A stretch of DNA of 64,000 nucleotides from RPRC01 sp034933285 (GCA_034933285.1 JAYFNT010000008.1:248001-312000); one strand, 5' to 3'; positions 43,382-53,190 are shown, numbered from the stretch's first letter. Made by a program: numbers and translations. The notes: a model not told the origin generated them from the letters alone.

Positions 43382-44356
43382 TTACCCCTCCCGTACCGAA
43401 AACCTTGTTAACGCATCGATCCTGCTGATCACCACACTTCCGGTGTTGCCGCCCGGGAAAATCTCCCTGGAAAGATATGCCAGCTCCTCAGCCTCACATT
43501 CCCCGGGAACATTTATCCACCAGCCCTTGATTCCCGACCTGGCGCCGTCGTTCCAGCGGTACCCCCTTTGCCTGAGCAGGTCCTTCTTGTCATAGGGAGC
43601 GCCCGCTGCGCATATTTTCGAAGACACCTCCCCGGACTTTTCCAGCAGGGCCTTCATGACCGGCACGCCGGAAAGCGGCAGCCGGGCAAGAAGCAGTCCC
43701 AGCAACCCTTCGGCGTCATCCAGCGCCCTGTGGGCGTTGATGAAAAACCCGCCGCATTTGTAGAGAAGAAATTCCAGGGTGCGCGACGATATCCTCTCGG
43801 CCTGCCAGTCGACCTGCGAAACAGTGCATGCCCACGGAAGCCGGGAAAAGACCGGATACCTGGCTTCAACGAATTTTCTGTCAAAATCCGCATTATGGGC
43901 GATCACCAGGGATGCCCGTTCAGCCAGAGCAATGACCCGGCTGTCATCAAAGGACTGCCCTGCAACCATATCGTCAGTGATTCCGGTAATTTCGGTAATC
44001 TCGGCAGCCAGCGGAAACCCAGGGTCTTCAAATCCTGAATAGCCGCCGCTCAGCCTGGTGATTTCGCCACGGACGGGATCATATTCGAACGCCACGATGC
44101 CAAGCTCGATTATTTTGTCGCGCGAATGATCAAGGCCGGTCGTTTCCGTATCAATGCACAGCGCCAGGCACGCTTCCCCTGTCTTACCGTGACTGAACCG
44201 GCTGTCCTTTTCCAGGCAGAGCCTGCGCAGGATTCTGAAATCTCCGGTTGATTCGAGGGAGGAAACGGCAACTTCGATTTCCAGCGGGTTCATGCTCCGA
44301 TTCCCGGCCATGGCGCCCTTTGCGTTTTTCATCGGCACTCGATTCTTTTTCATCAT
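43382..44356 (-). CDS. DnaQ-like 3'-5' exonuclease (DEDDh)
   Basis: 324 residues. The DEDDh exonuclease motifs are complete: CIDTETTGLDHSRDKIIELG (Asp, Glu), VIAHNADFDRKF (Asp) and INAHRALDDAEGLL (His, Asp). A C-terminal extension of about 90 residues follows. It resembles the proofreading subunit of DNA polymerase III or a related repair nuclease, but no polymerase gene is near. The start was set at 44356, where AGGTG precedes an ATG; a later ATG at 44293 is also possible, so the N-terminus is uncertain. Confidence 0.85.
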   Translation of the reverse strand: MMKKNRVPMKNAKGAMAGNRSMNPLEIEVAVSSLESTGDFRILRRLCLEKDSRFSHGKTGEACLALCIDTETTGLDHSRDKIIELGIVAFEYDPVRGEITRLSGGYSGFEDPGFPLAAEITEITGITDDMVAGQSFDDSRVIALAERASLVIAHNADFDRKFVEARYPVFSRLPWACTVSQVDWQAERISSRTLEFLLYKCGGFFINAHRALDDAEGLLGLLLARLPLSGVPVMKALLEKSGEVSSKICAAGAPYDKKDLLRQRGYRWNDGARSGIKGWWINVPGECEAEELAYLSREIFPGGNTGSVVISRIDALTRFSVREG

Positions 44357-44363
44357 GTATTTC

Positions 44364-44540
44364 ACCTGAATCCGTGGCGCCTTCGCGCCTTCGCGAACGG
44401 TTAATGCCTCTTGTTTTCGCATTACGGGCAGTTGTGGCCCCCCGACGACGTTCACCCGACGCAACCGGCCTGTAACGGAGTCAGCGGCGTTGGACCCCGG
44501 CATTCCGCTCGCAAGGCACTCTGACGTCACGGATTCAGGT
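44364..44540. repeat. CTGAATCCGTG inverted repeat, copy 3 with wide spacing
   Basis: ACCTGAATCCGTG at 44364-44376 and its exact reverse complement CACGGATTCAGGT at 44528-44540 enclose 151 non-coding bases. The right arm ends 5 bases before the stop of the radical SAM gene. The same arms occur tightly spaced near 7.6 and 28.8 kb. Confidence 0.75.
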
Positions 44541-44545
44541 TTTAC

Positions 44546-46414
44546 TCATCCAAATATGACCATTCCCTCGCCTGCCGCGAAACGCAGGAACGCCAGCGCG
44601 TCCTCCCGCGGAATGGAGAGCCTGTCCGCGATACGGCAAGCCGGCGTTGACCCGTCAAGGTTTTCCAGCAGCCGGTAATACGGCTCTGCCAGCGACTCAG
44701 TGGCAATCCGTCCGGAACTGGGATATATGGCAGCAAATGAGCCGCTGGGGTCGAGTGTGGAGCAGATCCGGGGCAGGTCGGGCTCCCCGCTCTCCAGGAG
44801 ATCTATTATCTCGTAGTTGAAAACCGACAGCCTGGTTGATTCCGCGAGAGCCAGGGGACGATTGAGAAGATCGGTCCTGCCGAGAACCCGTTTTGAAAGA
44901 CGCTCCGGTCCCGGCGTCATCAGAGCGGCCGCATAAAAGTAATGGTAATCGACGAAATCAAGAGCCGCTGCCAACAATCCCTTCACCTTTCGTTTTTTGA
45001 ACAGATGGGTAAGGAATTTCCGTTGTAACTGCCATATCTCTTCGTCCCGGAGATCGGTTTCCGCAATCTCCCCGTGTTCCTTCTCCATAAGCCAGTCGGC
45101 GAAACCCTGCAGTAACCCGGCAGGCGTCAATCCAAGAGCGGTTATAATGCCGTTGAACCAGGCCACCGCCTTGCCCCTGCTGTAGAATATGTCGCAGGCG
45201 CCCGCGAGACGCTTGGCCTCCTCCATATCGGCAGCAGGAAAGGTCGGCGAATCCAGAAGCGTATAGGGAGGCCTCGACAGGTGGTTCAGCCCCAGTACCC
45301 GGGCGCGGGCCGAAAGCCTGGTGCCGTGCAGGACTGCAAGCGGAAATATGGCCAGGCTGTTGGGGTAAAGGGATAACGCGAAATCAAGCGTTTCCCTGAA
45401 CTTATCCAGGCTGTCGCCAGGCAATCCGTAGATCAGGTCGAACCCGAACACGACCCCTTCCCGGTTGAGAAGCCCGATCCTGTCAATGAAAACACGAAGA
45501 TCCTGGGACCGGCCCGCATCGCGCGCCACCTTCCGGTCGGCAGTCTGCAGTCCGATCTGCAGCGAACATTTCAGCCTGGCGAACAGACGGGCCTGTGCCG
45601 CGTCCAGCAATTCGGCCCGCGCCTCGAAGTGGAAATGGACATCAGGGGCCTTCCGCCCGATCATCCGGAGCAGCGCCTTGGCCCGTTCCCCGTCCAGGTT
45701 GAATGTGGAGTCCAGCACCACCACCTGGACCGCACCACGCCTGACCAGGTATTCCAGTTCCTTTTCCAGGCGCTCCAGCGGCTGACGGCGGACATTCCGC
45801 TCACCCATGCCGTCAAAACAGAATTCACAGCCGAAAGGGCATCCCCGCGAGAGTTGCCAGAGGACGCCGCGCGGGATATGCCCGTCCAGCACACCGCTCA
45901 GATAAGGCGAGGGGATACTCCCCAGATCCGCAATCGGCTCACGACATCTCACCGCGTTACCCGTTCCTCCCCTTCGCACGATCCCTGCCAGTCCGTCAAG
46001 GGAAGCACCGCTCAATAACCGGTCAAGCGCCTCGGAAAGAGTGATCTCCCCTTCCCCCATCACCAGGAAATCGAACGGCGCTTCGGCCAGCACACCTTCG
46101 GGATCGGCTGTCACTTCGGGTCCGCCGGCAAACAGGATGGCGCCCGGAGACTCGTGGCGGAGCCTCTCGACCAGGGCAGCGGATTCGGTGCGGTTCCAGA
46201 CATAAAGGGAAAATCCGACCATATCCGGCCCGACCTCAAGTATTGCTTCCGCGGTTTCTTCAATGGAATCGCCGGAGAAAAACTCCGCACAAGTGACTTC
46301 CAGCGGAACGGGTCTCCCGGGATGAGCGTCGAGGCTCGCCTTGAGACAGGCTGCGGCCAGCGGAACGGCCTGTGGCGACTGGAAGGCATGGATGGTTACG
46401 AGATGAAGGTGCAT
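44546..46414 (-). CDS. B12-binding radical SAM protein (DUF4080-like)
   Basis: 622 residues. An N-terminal cobalamin-binding fold (about 1-140, VGFSLYVWNRTES, FAGGPEVTADPEGVLAE) is followed by a radical SAM core with SRGCPFGCEFCFDG and the glycine block IYGLPGDSLDKF. A C-terminal region (about 400-600) follows, of the type seen in uncharacterised DUF4080 proteins. The final 60 residues (ADRLSIPREDALAFLRFA) look like a small winged-helix or PqqD-like fold. It is the second cobalamin-type radical SAM protein in the window but has no small repeat peptide beside it. Substrate unknown. Confidence 0.85.
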   Translation of the reverse strand: MHLHLVTIHAFQSPQAVPLAAACLKASLDAHPGRPVPLEVTCAEFFSGDSIEETAEAILEVGPDMVGFSLYVWNRTESAALVERLRHESPGAILFAGGPEVTADPEGVLAEAPFDFLVMGEGEITLSEALDRLLSGASLDGLAGIVRRGGTGNAVRCREPIADLGSIPSPYLSGVLDGHIPRGVLWQLSRGCPFGCEFCFDGMGERNVRRQPLERLEKELEYLVRRGAVQVVVLDSTFNLDGERAKALLRMIGRKAPDVHFHFEARAELLDAAQARLFARLKCSLQIGLQTADRKVARDAGRSQDLRVFIDRIGLLNREGVVFGFDLIYGLPGDSLDKFRETLDFALSLYPNSLAIFPLAVLHGTRLSARARVLGLNHLSRPPYTLLDSPTFPAADMEEAKRLAGACDIFYSRGKAVAWFNGIITALGLTPAGLLQGFADWLMEKEHGEIAETDLRDEEIWQLQRKFLTHLFKKRKVKGLLAAALDFVDYHYFYAAALMTPGPERLSKRVLGRTDLLNRPLALAESTRLSVFNYEIIDLLESGEPDLPRICSTLDPSGSFAAIYPSSGRIATESLAEPYYRLLENLDGSTPACRIADRLSIPREDALAFLRFAAGEGMVIFG

Positions 46415-46558
46415 GGATTTCCCACATGTCCTGCCGAGGCAGGAAAGCGCTTTTTCAATTCAATGACGGATTCCGCGAATCATGTCAAGGAAATGTTCCG
46501 ATCTGATTGCTGTTTTGCCTGCTTGCCCTTTCCCTGGATTTGGGCTATGGTTAGGTCC

Positions 46559-46903
46559 ATGGAACCGGTCCGGACAATGCGAAAACACAGAGGCCATCTG
46601 AAACAGGTGGCATTGATGGTCGTATTCCTTTTTTTCTTTCAGGGGACAGCTATATCCTGTTCGTCACTGCTGCCGGAAGCCAAATACCATGCCCCCATCA
46701 TAAAGAAACAGGCAGCTGCATCGAAGTCCATGATCAAGAAGCCGGGCAAGCAGGTCGCCTTGCTGCGCGGCTTGGTCTTTGTCGACTGCTGCTCCGCCAC
46801 ATCCCCTCTCGAAAATCTCCAGCCGGGGGGCATCTCCACCGCGACCCGGGCGACGATTCCCGCCAGAGCGCCACCTGCGCCCAGTGCACGGCAAATTACA
46901 TAA
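46559..46903 (+). CDS. hypothetical small lipoprotein-like protein
   Basis: 114 residues. The N-terminus (RKHRGHLKQVALMVVFLFFF) is a possible signal sequence ending at a Cys in TAISCSS, a weak lipobox. The rest is basic and low in recognisable motifs, and the last 35 residues look less protein-like. Third codon positions are GC-rich as in neighbouring genes, which supports coding. The ribosome-binding site is weak, and an overlapping frame on the other strand (46639-47076) exists. No family is recognised. Confidence 0.4.
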   Translation: MEPVRTMRKHRGHLKQVALMVVFLFFFQGTAISCSSLLPEAKYHAPIIKKQAAASKSMIKKPGKQVALLRGLVFVDCCSATSPLENLQPGGISTATRATIPARAPPAPSARQIT

Positions 46904-47115
46904 AGAACAGCTTTAGGTTTGCCCCGAAATATCTTTGCAATCCGCGTCCGCCCTCGCGGCAATGGTTGCATGCCATTCATTTCACTTGTTTCCAGGAACA
47001 CCGGCACCTTGTTTCCGGCAATGCAACGGCTCGTTGCGTTCAGTTCGCATCGATCCGTCATATCGGACAGCTGCATTCACACAAAAACAACACACTGCAA
47101 TAAAGGAAATTTACC
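46904..47115. other. upstream region of rnk
   Basis: Nothing coding was recognised. AAAGGAAATTTACC immediately before 47116 is the rnk ribosome-binding site. Confidence 0.4.
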
Positions 47116-47544
47116 ATGAGAAGTAAAACCGGAAGCAAAACCATCTATATAACCGACAACGACATGACCAGGCTTGAAGAGTTGCTGGAAGTCGCAGGAG
47201 AAAACGTGACCAGGGACAACAAGCATCTTGAAGAGCTGTCGAGCGAGCTGCTGAAGGCTGAAGTGGTGGACTCCACAGAGATCCCGGCAAATGTCGTGAC
47301 CATGAACTCCCAGGTGCTGCTTCTCGATCTGGATACCAACGAAAGCAAGTCGTACCAGCTCGTCTTTCCCCGGGAAGCCAACCTGGAGCAGAACAGGATA
47401 TCTATTCTCGCGCCCATCGGTACGGCCATGATCGGTTGCCGAGTCGGCAATGTAATCAGCTGGAACGCACCTGCAGGGGTAAGAAGGATGAAGATTGCAA
47501 AGATCCTCTACCAGCCCGAAGCGGCGGGCGATTATCATTTATAG
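47116..47544 (+). CDS. rnk: Rnk-type transcription factor (GreA/B C-terminal fold)
   Basis: 142 residues. A short N-terminal coiled coil is followed by the GreA/GreB C-terminal FKBP-like domain (from about 50: VVTMNSQVLLLDLDTN, ISILAPIGTAMIGCRVGN). Rnk binds RNA polymerase and was named as a regulator of nucleoside diphosphate kinase, whose gene is about 38 kb away here. AAAGGA precedes the ATG. The MreB-like gene starts 19 bases after its stop, so the two may be co-transcribed. Confidence 0.88.
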   Translation: MRSKTGSKTIYITDNDMTRLEELLEVAGENVTRDNKHLEELSSELLKAEVVDSTEIPANVVTMNSQVLLLDLDTNESKSYQLVFPREANLEQNRISILAPIGTAMIGCRVGNVISWNAPAGVRRMKIAKILYQPEAAGDYHL

Positions 47545-47563
47545 CACGAAGAGGATTTTTCCC

Positions 47564-48505
47564 ATGGGAATACTTCTCCGCACCCCACACCGAGACCCGG
47601 ACATTGCCATAGACCTTGGAACCGCGTTAACACGCATTGCATCAGGACGCCTGAGCCGGCTCGTGGTCCCGACAAGAGTCGCAGGGCGCCATGTAGTGCG
47701 GTCCGGCGCAATCGCCGACGCAGACGCTGCAGTGGAACTCCTGCATCCCCTCCTGTCCCGGGTAAGGAAATTCGGCGTGTTGCGTCCCCATGCCGTGACA
47801 TGCGCACCGTCGGACGCCAGCGACGAAGAACTGGACACACTCAGGGAATGCGTCGCGAATGCCGGAGCAGCTACGGTGGACATAGTTCCGGAAATCCTGG
47901 CAGCTGCCATCGGCGCCGGTATGGACGTATCATCCCGTTATGCGGGTATGATCGTTGATATAGGCGAAGGTATTACCGAATGCGCCATCATCAGGTCAGG
48001 AACGATCATCGAGAAGCAAGTCGCCCGGGTGGGTTGCTCCGACCTGCGGCGGCAAGTTCTGCATGCAGTCTTGTCCATGACGGGACGACATGTGCCCGAT
48101 GCGGAAGCTGAGCGCATAATGCGGGAGGCAGGAGTTGCGGGCAAGCAAGGGTCGATCCGGATTCTTTTTGCCGGTTGCGGCGATCATGCGGAAGCGTACG
48201 GGTCCGTAACCATGCCCGGTGAAAGGCTGCAAGAAGAACTGAAACCGGTAATCGACCGTATCACCGGAATTGTCAGCTCTTTGCTGGACTCCCTCGCTCC
48301 CAAAGTGGGCTGCCAGGTCATTGACAGCGGCATCTGCCTGAGCGGTGGCGGCGCGCTTTTGCGGGGAATGAGGCCCCACCTGGAAAAACTGACCGGGATA
48401 TCGGTCACTTCGCCCGCCAGACCCCTTGACGCAGTCGTCGTGGGGGCAAGCGAAATGCTGCCGATAATGTCGATAATCAATCGACACCTGCGTCAATCCA
48501 ATTGA
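47564..48505 (+). CDS. divergent MreB-like actin homologue
   Basis: 313 residues, about 30 shorter than typical MreB. The phosphate-1 motif is AIDLGTALTRIASG and the adenosine motif SGGGALLRGM. The phosphate-2 motif reads VDIGEGITECAI, where MreB has D-I-G-G-G-T-T-E. It follows rnk rather than sitting with mreC/mreD, so it is probably not the main cell-shape gene. ATP-binding parts are kept, but polymerisation surfaces appear changed. GAGGATT stands upstream of the ATG. Confidence 0.8.
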   Translation: MGILLRTPHRDPDIAIDLGTALTRIASGRLSRLVVPTRVAGRHVVRSGAIADADAAVELLHPLLSRVRKFGVLRPHAVTCAPSDASDEELDTLRECVANAGAATVDIVPEILAAAIGAGMDVSSRYAGMIVDIGEGITECAIIRSGTIIEKQVARVGCSDLRRQVLHAVLSMTGRHVPDAEAERIMREAGVAGKQGSIRILFAGCGDHAEAYGSVTMPGERLQEELKPVIDRITGIVSSLLDSLAPKVGCQVIDSGICLSGGGALLRGMRPHLEKLTGISVTSPARPLDAVVVGASEMLPIMSIINRHLRQSN

Positions 48506-48611
48506 ATGTGGTATAAGGGATTGATAAAATATCCGAATAGGTACAAGACCTGATTATCTGACGTCCAACCTTGAAACAGGGTGGGCGGTTCAAGGGACGA
48601 ATGGAAAGAAG

Positions 48612-50594
48612 ATGGAACTTTCTGTTTTACAGGACATGGGAATTCTTTTCGGGCTGGCCATCGGCACCGTTATTCTTTTCCGCAGGTTCAGGTTTCCATC
48701 TATCGTCGGCTTTCTCGTCGCCGGTATTTTGGCGGGCCCCCATGTCCTCGCCCTCATCAGGAATACCCACCAGGTCGAGCAGATGGCAGAAATCGGCGTA
48801 GTTCTGCTCCTGTTCACCATCGGCATAGAATTCTCCATCAAGGAACTGATGCGCATCAAACACCTGGTGCTGCTGGGTGGCGGTTTGCAGGTGGCAGGCA
48901 CAATCCTGGTGACCGCCCTGATCGGCGTCGGGTTCAACTTTTCCCTGCAACAGTCGATCTTCTTCGGTTTTCTGGTTGCCCTCTCCAGTACTGCCATTCT
49001 CATGAAACTGCTCATGGATGCCGGGGAGATGGATGCGCCTCACGGCAAAATGGCCATGGGCATCCTTATTTTCCAGGACCTGTGCGTGGTGCCGCTGATG
49101 CTCTTCGTGCCTTTTCTGGCAGGAGCGGGCGACGGTCTGAACGGCATCATGCTCGTTTCCGCAAAGGCAGCGGGTGTAGTCTTGATCGCCCACTACACCG
49201 CCCGGGTTCTGGTCCCCTGGATCTTCGGCCAGGTGGTCAAGGCCCGCAGCCGGGAACTCTTTCTTCTGACCATCCTGTTCATCGGCTTCGGCACCGCCTG
49301 GATCACCGCCCAGGTGGGACTTTCCCTTGCATTGGGAGCCTTCATCGCCGGCCTCGCCATATCTGAGTCGGAGTACAGCCATCAGGCGCTGGGTGACATC
49401 ATCCCGTTCCGGGACGCATTCATGTCGCTCTTTTTCATCTCCGTCGGCATGCTGCTTGACCCGGCCGTCATAATCAAGTATCCACTCCTGATAGCCTCGC
49501 TGGTTATCACCATCCTCCTGATCAAGACCGTGATCACCACCGGCGCCGCGATGTCTCTCGGCATATCAATGCGGGTTGCCCTCATTACCGGGCTCTCCCT
49601 GGCCCAGATCGGTGAATTCTCCTTTGTCCTCTGCCAGTCCGGCCTCAAAACCGGCTTATTCACCCCGGAACTGTACCAGATCTTTCTTGCCGCATCAGTG
49701 GCTACCATGGGTTTGACCCCCCTCTGCCTGAAGATCGCCGCTCCCGTTGCAGACCGCATCGTGGCCGTTCTACCTAACGCTCTTACCAGGGGCAAGGGGG
49801 TTCTGGCGCGTCGCGAACACAAGATGACGGTCTCCGATCATGTGATAATCGTGGGCTTTGGCCTGAACGGCAGAAATCTTGCCCGTGTGCTGAAACACTT
49901 CAAAATCGACCACGTGATCATCGAGACCAACCCCTTCACGGTCAAGACCGAGCGCAAAAAGGGTTGCCCTATCATCTTCGGCGACGGTTCCAGCGACGAG
50001 ATTCTGACCCATGCAAACATAAACCAGGCGCGCATCATCGTCATCGCCATCTCGGACGCGGCATCGAGCCGGCGCATTGCGGCCCAGGCCCGTCGCATGA
50101 ATCCGGGTATACACGTAATCGTAAGGACCCGCTATATCCTGGAGATGGAGCCGCTCTACAAGCTGGGGGTCAACGAGGTCATTCCGGAAGAATTCGAGAC
50201 CTCCATCGAAATTCTTTCCAGGGTGCTGAGGAAATATCTCCTCACCCACGACGAGATAGAGCGCTGTATTTCCGAGGTCCGTGGAGATTCCTACGAGATG
50301 TTCCGCTCCATGAGCCACAGGCACAGCCATGCTGTCGGCATCAGCGGATTCCTGACCGGCGCAGAACTGGGAACCTTCCGTGTCGGATCGACGTCCCCTC
50401 TTGTGGGGCACAGTCTCCGCGACGGAATACTTCGCGACAGGTCCGGCGCGACGCTCCTGATGATCAAACGCGGCAGCGACGTCGTACCCAATCCGGACCC
50501 GGTCTGGGAGCTCCAGGAAAATGATATCGTCCTCATTCTCGGCACTCCGGAGCAGCTTGCCGCTGCCGCCTCTCTCTTCGAGCACGCCATTTGA
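48612..50594 (+). CDS. CPA2 cation:proton antiporter with TrkA domains (KefB/YbaL type)
   Basis: 660 residues. About 12 transmembrane helices (1-385) form a Na+/H+ exchanger domain, with FQDLCVVPLML as the typical ion-path segment. A TrkA-N Rossmann domain follows (about 410-525: DHVIIVGFGLNGRNLARVL), then a TrkA-C domain (about 570-655). It is expected to move potassium or sodium against protons at the inner membrane with nucleotide control. It stands 40 bases upstream of the MMPL gene on the same strand, so they may share a transcript. Confidence 0.92.
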   Translation: MELSVLQDMGILFGLAIGTVILFRRFRFPSIVGFLVAGILAGPHVLALIRNTHQVEQMAEIGVVLLLFTIGIEFSIKELMRIKHLVLLGGGLQVAGTILVTALIGVGFNFSLQQSIFFGFLVALSSTAILMKLLMDAGEMDAPHGKMAMGILIFQDLCVVPLMLFVPFLAGAGDGLNGIMLVSAKAAGVVLIAHYTARVLVPWIFGQVVKARSRELFLLTILFIGFGTAWITAQVGLSLALGAFIAGLAISESEYSHQALGDIIPFRDAFMSLFFISVGMLLDPAVIIKYPLLIASLVITILLIKTVITTGAAMSLGISMRVALITGLSLAQIGEFSFVLCQSGLKTGLFTPELYQIFLAASVATMGLTPLCLKIAAPVADRIVAVLPNALTRGKGVLARREHKMTVSDHVIIVGFGLNGRNLARVLKHFKIDHVIIETNPFTVKTERKKGCPIIFGDGSSDEILTHANINQARIIVIAISDAASSRRIAAQARRMNPGIHVIVRTRYILEMEPLYKLGVNEVIPEEFETSIEILSRVLRKYLLTHDEIERCISEVRGDSYEMFRSMSHRHSHAVGISGFLTGAELGTFRVGSTSPLVGHSLRDGILRDRSGATLLMIKRGSDVVPNPDPVWELQENDIVLILGTPEQLAAAASLFEHAI

Positions 50595-50634
50595 CCGTGC
50601 CGCAAAAAACTTTTCCTCCTGAGAAAGAAGAACT

Positions 50635-53190
50635 ATGGAATTCGTGAACAAACTGACCAGCGCCACCCAGAAACTCATCAGCAGCCATCTTTCATGGATT
50701 CACCGTATTACCCTTGGCAGGCCGAAAACCGTCTTTGCCGTTTCATTACTGCTGCTTGCCCTTTCGGCGCTATCCATCAGCCGGACTCACTTCGAATCCG
50801 ACATATTCAAACTGTTCCCCAACAAGGGCCCGCTCGCGCTGTTCCTGGATTCTCTTGAATGGACAGGGAGCGCCAGGAACGTGTTTTTTCTCCTGGAAGG
50901 CAATCGGGATAAACTCGCCAGCGAGGCGGAAACCTTTGCCGGCAAACTTGAAAAGCTGCGGATCGACGGGGCCCCGGCCTTCGAAAAGGTTCAGTACCGG
51001 ATCTTCGACCCGGCCGAAGTCAAGCCTTTCGCAAAGTTCCTCGGCTACGCCACGACCCGACCACAGCTTTTTCTTCTCCCCGAGGATGCGCAGAAGTACG
51101 CGGGAATGCTTGCCCCTGAGGCCGTGTCCCGCTCCCTGCAGACGGCCCGGGCGGAACTGGCCATGCCGGGTACGGTGCAGGAAGTGATCGCGGCAGACCC
51201 GCTCTACCTGAGAAACCTGATACTGCCGCGTCTCAAGAAATCCTCCCAGGCCCTGGACATGGACCCTTCCTCCCCCTATTTCCTGTCCCGGGACGGCAAG
51301 CTCCTGATAATCATAGCGGAACCGGCCCAACCGGTAACGAACATGGCGTTTGCCAGAAAGTTGATGACAGACATCAATGAAGCCCGCCAGGGCGCTTCGG
51401 TCAAAATCACCTGTACCGGGGCACACTTGAGCGCTGTCACGGATGAAGCAGCAATGAAAAAAGAGATCGCCGGCTGCATACTTTCGTCCCTTGTCGTGGT
51501 GCTGGCGCTGTTTTACCTGACTTACCGGCGATTCCTGCCCACAGTGCTGATCCCTGTAATCCTGGTATCCGGGGTAATTCTCGCCCTTGGGACGGCAGGC
51601 CTGGCATTAACCTCGGTCCACATTATCTCATTTGCCTTTACCGCCCTCATAATAGGCCTCGGCACCGATTACTCTATCCACATCTATGACCGATTTTACT
51701 CCGAACGGGTCAAGGGAACGACGACTGACGAAGCACTGAGGCTTGCCGTAGTGGATACAGGCCATGGTGTGTTCACGGCCGCCACTACAACCGCATTGCC
51801 ATTCCTGGCGCTGATGTTCGCGGATGTGCGCGCGCTTTCCGAGTTGGGACTGCTGGTCGGCCTGGGGGTGATTTTTTCCCTCTATGCCACCTATTTCCTG
51901 TTGCCGCCCCTGCTCTTGTTCATGGAACGACGCTTTCCGCAGGCCCATTACCAGCCGCTGCCCTCTTTTTCCCTCGGGGGAGTATGGGAACTGGCCGAGA
52001 AATATGGCCGGCCGGTAATCGGCCTCTCGTTCATAGCTATCGCCGGGCTGCTGGTCGCTTCTTTCTTTATCCCCTTCGAGGGGGAATTGAAGAACCTCCA
52101 GCCCCGGAATTCGGAGGCTTTCCAGACCCAGGAGAAAATCGAGCGCCACCTGAGCATAAGTCCGAAGCAGATGCTGGTGGCAGTGGATGGGAAAGAACTG
52201 CGCGGGCTCCTGGAACGCTCCGCAAGGATCGAAGCGTTGGCTGACGGGTACAGGAAGAGGGGTGAGGTGCAATCCTATTCCTCCATCGGCCAGGTGTTGA
52301 ACGGGCAGGAGGCACAGCAGACGATCCTGCGGACATTGAAGGAAAGCGCTCCCGTTCTGAACGCAGGCACAGAGGTCTCTTCCGCGCTAGAACTGCAGGG
52401 ATTTGCCGCCTCGCAATTTCTGCCGTACACGGAAGGTATCGCTGCCCTTCCCCATGCGAACCCAATTCCTCTTATCGAAGGGATTGAAAGGCTGAAGGCG
52501 TCACCATTTCGCGGGATTGTTGATCGGCACCTCATGTCCGCACAAGGTATCTACCATAACCTCATCTACCTGAACTACCGCGGCACTGAATTCAACCAGC
52601 GCCAGTTCCTGAAGGATCTCCATGCAATTGACCGCGAGGCGCGCGCCACGAGCGTAGACCTGGTAAGCGGGCAATTGACCGAGTCGGTGAAAAAGAGCTT
52701 TGTAATCGCATTTATCCTGGGGGGCGGGATCGTTCTCTTCCTGCTCCTGGCCCACTTCGATTCTCTCTCCGGGATCTTTTTCTCTCTTTATCCGGTTGGT
52801 GCGGGAGTGATTGCCATGCTCGGCATCATGTCCATAATTGGCATGGGATTGAATTTCATGAATGCCATGGTTCTGGTGACCATAATCGGCATGGGGTCAG
52901 ATTACGGTCTCCATATTGCTCATCGGATCAAAGGGGTATGGGGAGAAGAGAGGAAGGAACAGTTCGTCCAGGCAGGAAGAGCGGTGCTTCTCTCCGCACT
53001 GACCACAATCGCGGGTTTCGGCTCACTGGCATTTGCAGATTATCGTGCACTGGCATCCATCGGCTGGGCGACGAACTTCGGTATCGCCGCCACTGCCCTG
53101 TTTTCCCTTATGGTTCTTCCGGCATTTTGCAGAAACAAGGTATTGCGTGGGGAACTCCCAGGAACACCGGCTTCGGACAGACAGTGTTAA
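50635..53190 (+). CDS. MMPL-family RND transporter
   Basis: 851 residues with the two-fold RND layout: one helix near 33, a large periplasmic loop (about 50-270), five helices (about 275-430), one helix near 465, a second loop and five more helices to 845. Charged residues in helix 4 of each half (IGLGTDYSIHIYDRF and IGMGSDYGLHIAHRI) are the proton-relay sites of MMPL proteins. Such proteins export lipids or hydrophobic compounds, and hopanoid transport is known for one branch. No adaptor is adjacent. The substrate is not known. Confidence 0.9.
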   Translation: MEFVNKLTSATQKLISSHLSWIHRITLGRPKTVFAVSLLLLALSALSISRTHFESDIFKLFPNKGPLALFLDSLEWTGSARNVFFLLEGNRDKLASEAETFAGKLEKLRIDGAPAFEKVQYRIFDPAEVKPFAKFLGYATTRPQLFLLPEDAQKYAGMLAPEAVSRSLQTARAELAMPGTVQEVIAADPLYLRNLILPRLKKSSQALDMDPSSPYFLSRDGKLLIIIAEPAQPVTNMAFARKLMTDINEARQGASVKITCTGAHLSAVTDEAAMKKEIAGCILSSLVVVLALFYLTYRRFLPTVLIPVILVSGVILALGTAGLALTSVHIISFAFTALIIGLGTDYSIHIYDRFYSERVKGTTTDEALRLAVVDTGHGVFTAATTTALPFLALMFADVRALSELGLLVGLGVIFSLYATYFLLPPLLLFMERRFPQAHYQPLPSFSLGGVWELAEKYGRPVIGLSFIAIAGLLVASFFIPFEGELKNLQPRNSEAFQTQEKIERHLSISPKQMLVAVDGKELRGLLERSARIEALADGYRKRGEVQSYSSIGQVLNGQEAQQTILRTLKESAPVLNAGTEVSSALELQGFAASQFLPYTEGIAALPHANPIPLIEGIERLKASPFRGIVDRHLMSAQGIYHNLIYLNYRGTEFNQRQFLKDLHAIDREARATSVDLVSGQLTESVKKSFVIAFILGGGIVLFLLLAHFDSLSGIFFSLYPVGAGVIAMLGIMSIIGMGLNFMNAMVLVTIIGMGSDYGLHIAHRIKGVWGEERKEQFVQAGRAVLLSALTTIAGFGSLAFADYRALASIGWATNFGIAATALFSLMVLPAFCRNKVLRGELPGTPASDRQC

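Noticed and set aside
46639..47076. 145-codon minus-strand frame opposite the small lipoprotein candidate
   Set aside because: It has no recognisable domain and no good start. The plus-strand frame has a signal-like N-terminus and suitable codon usage, although that too is uncertain.
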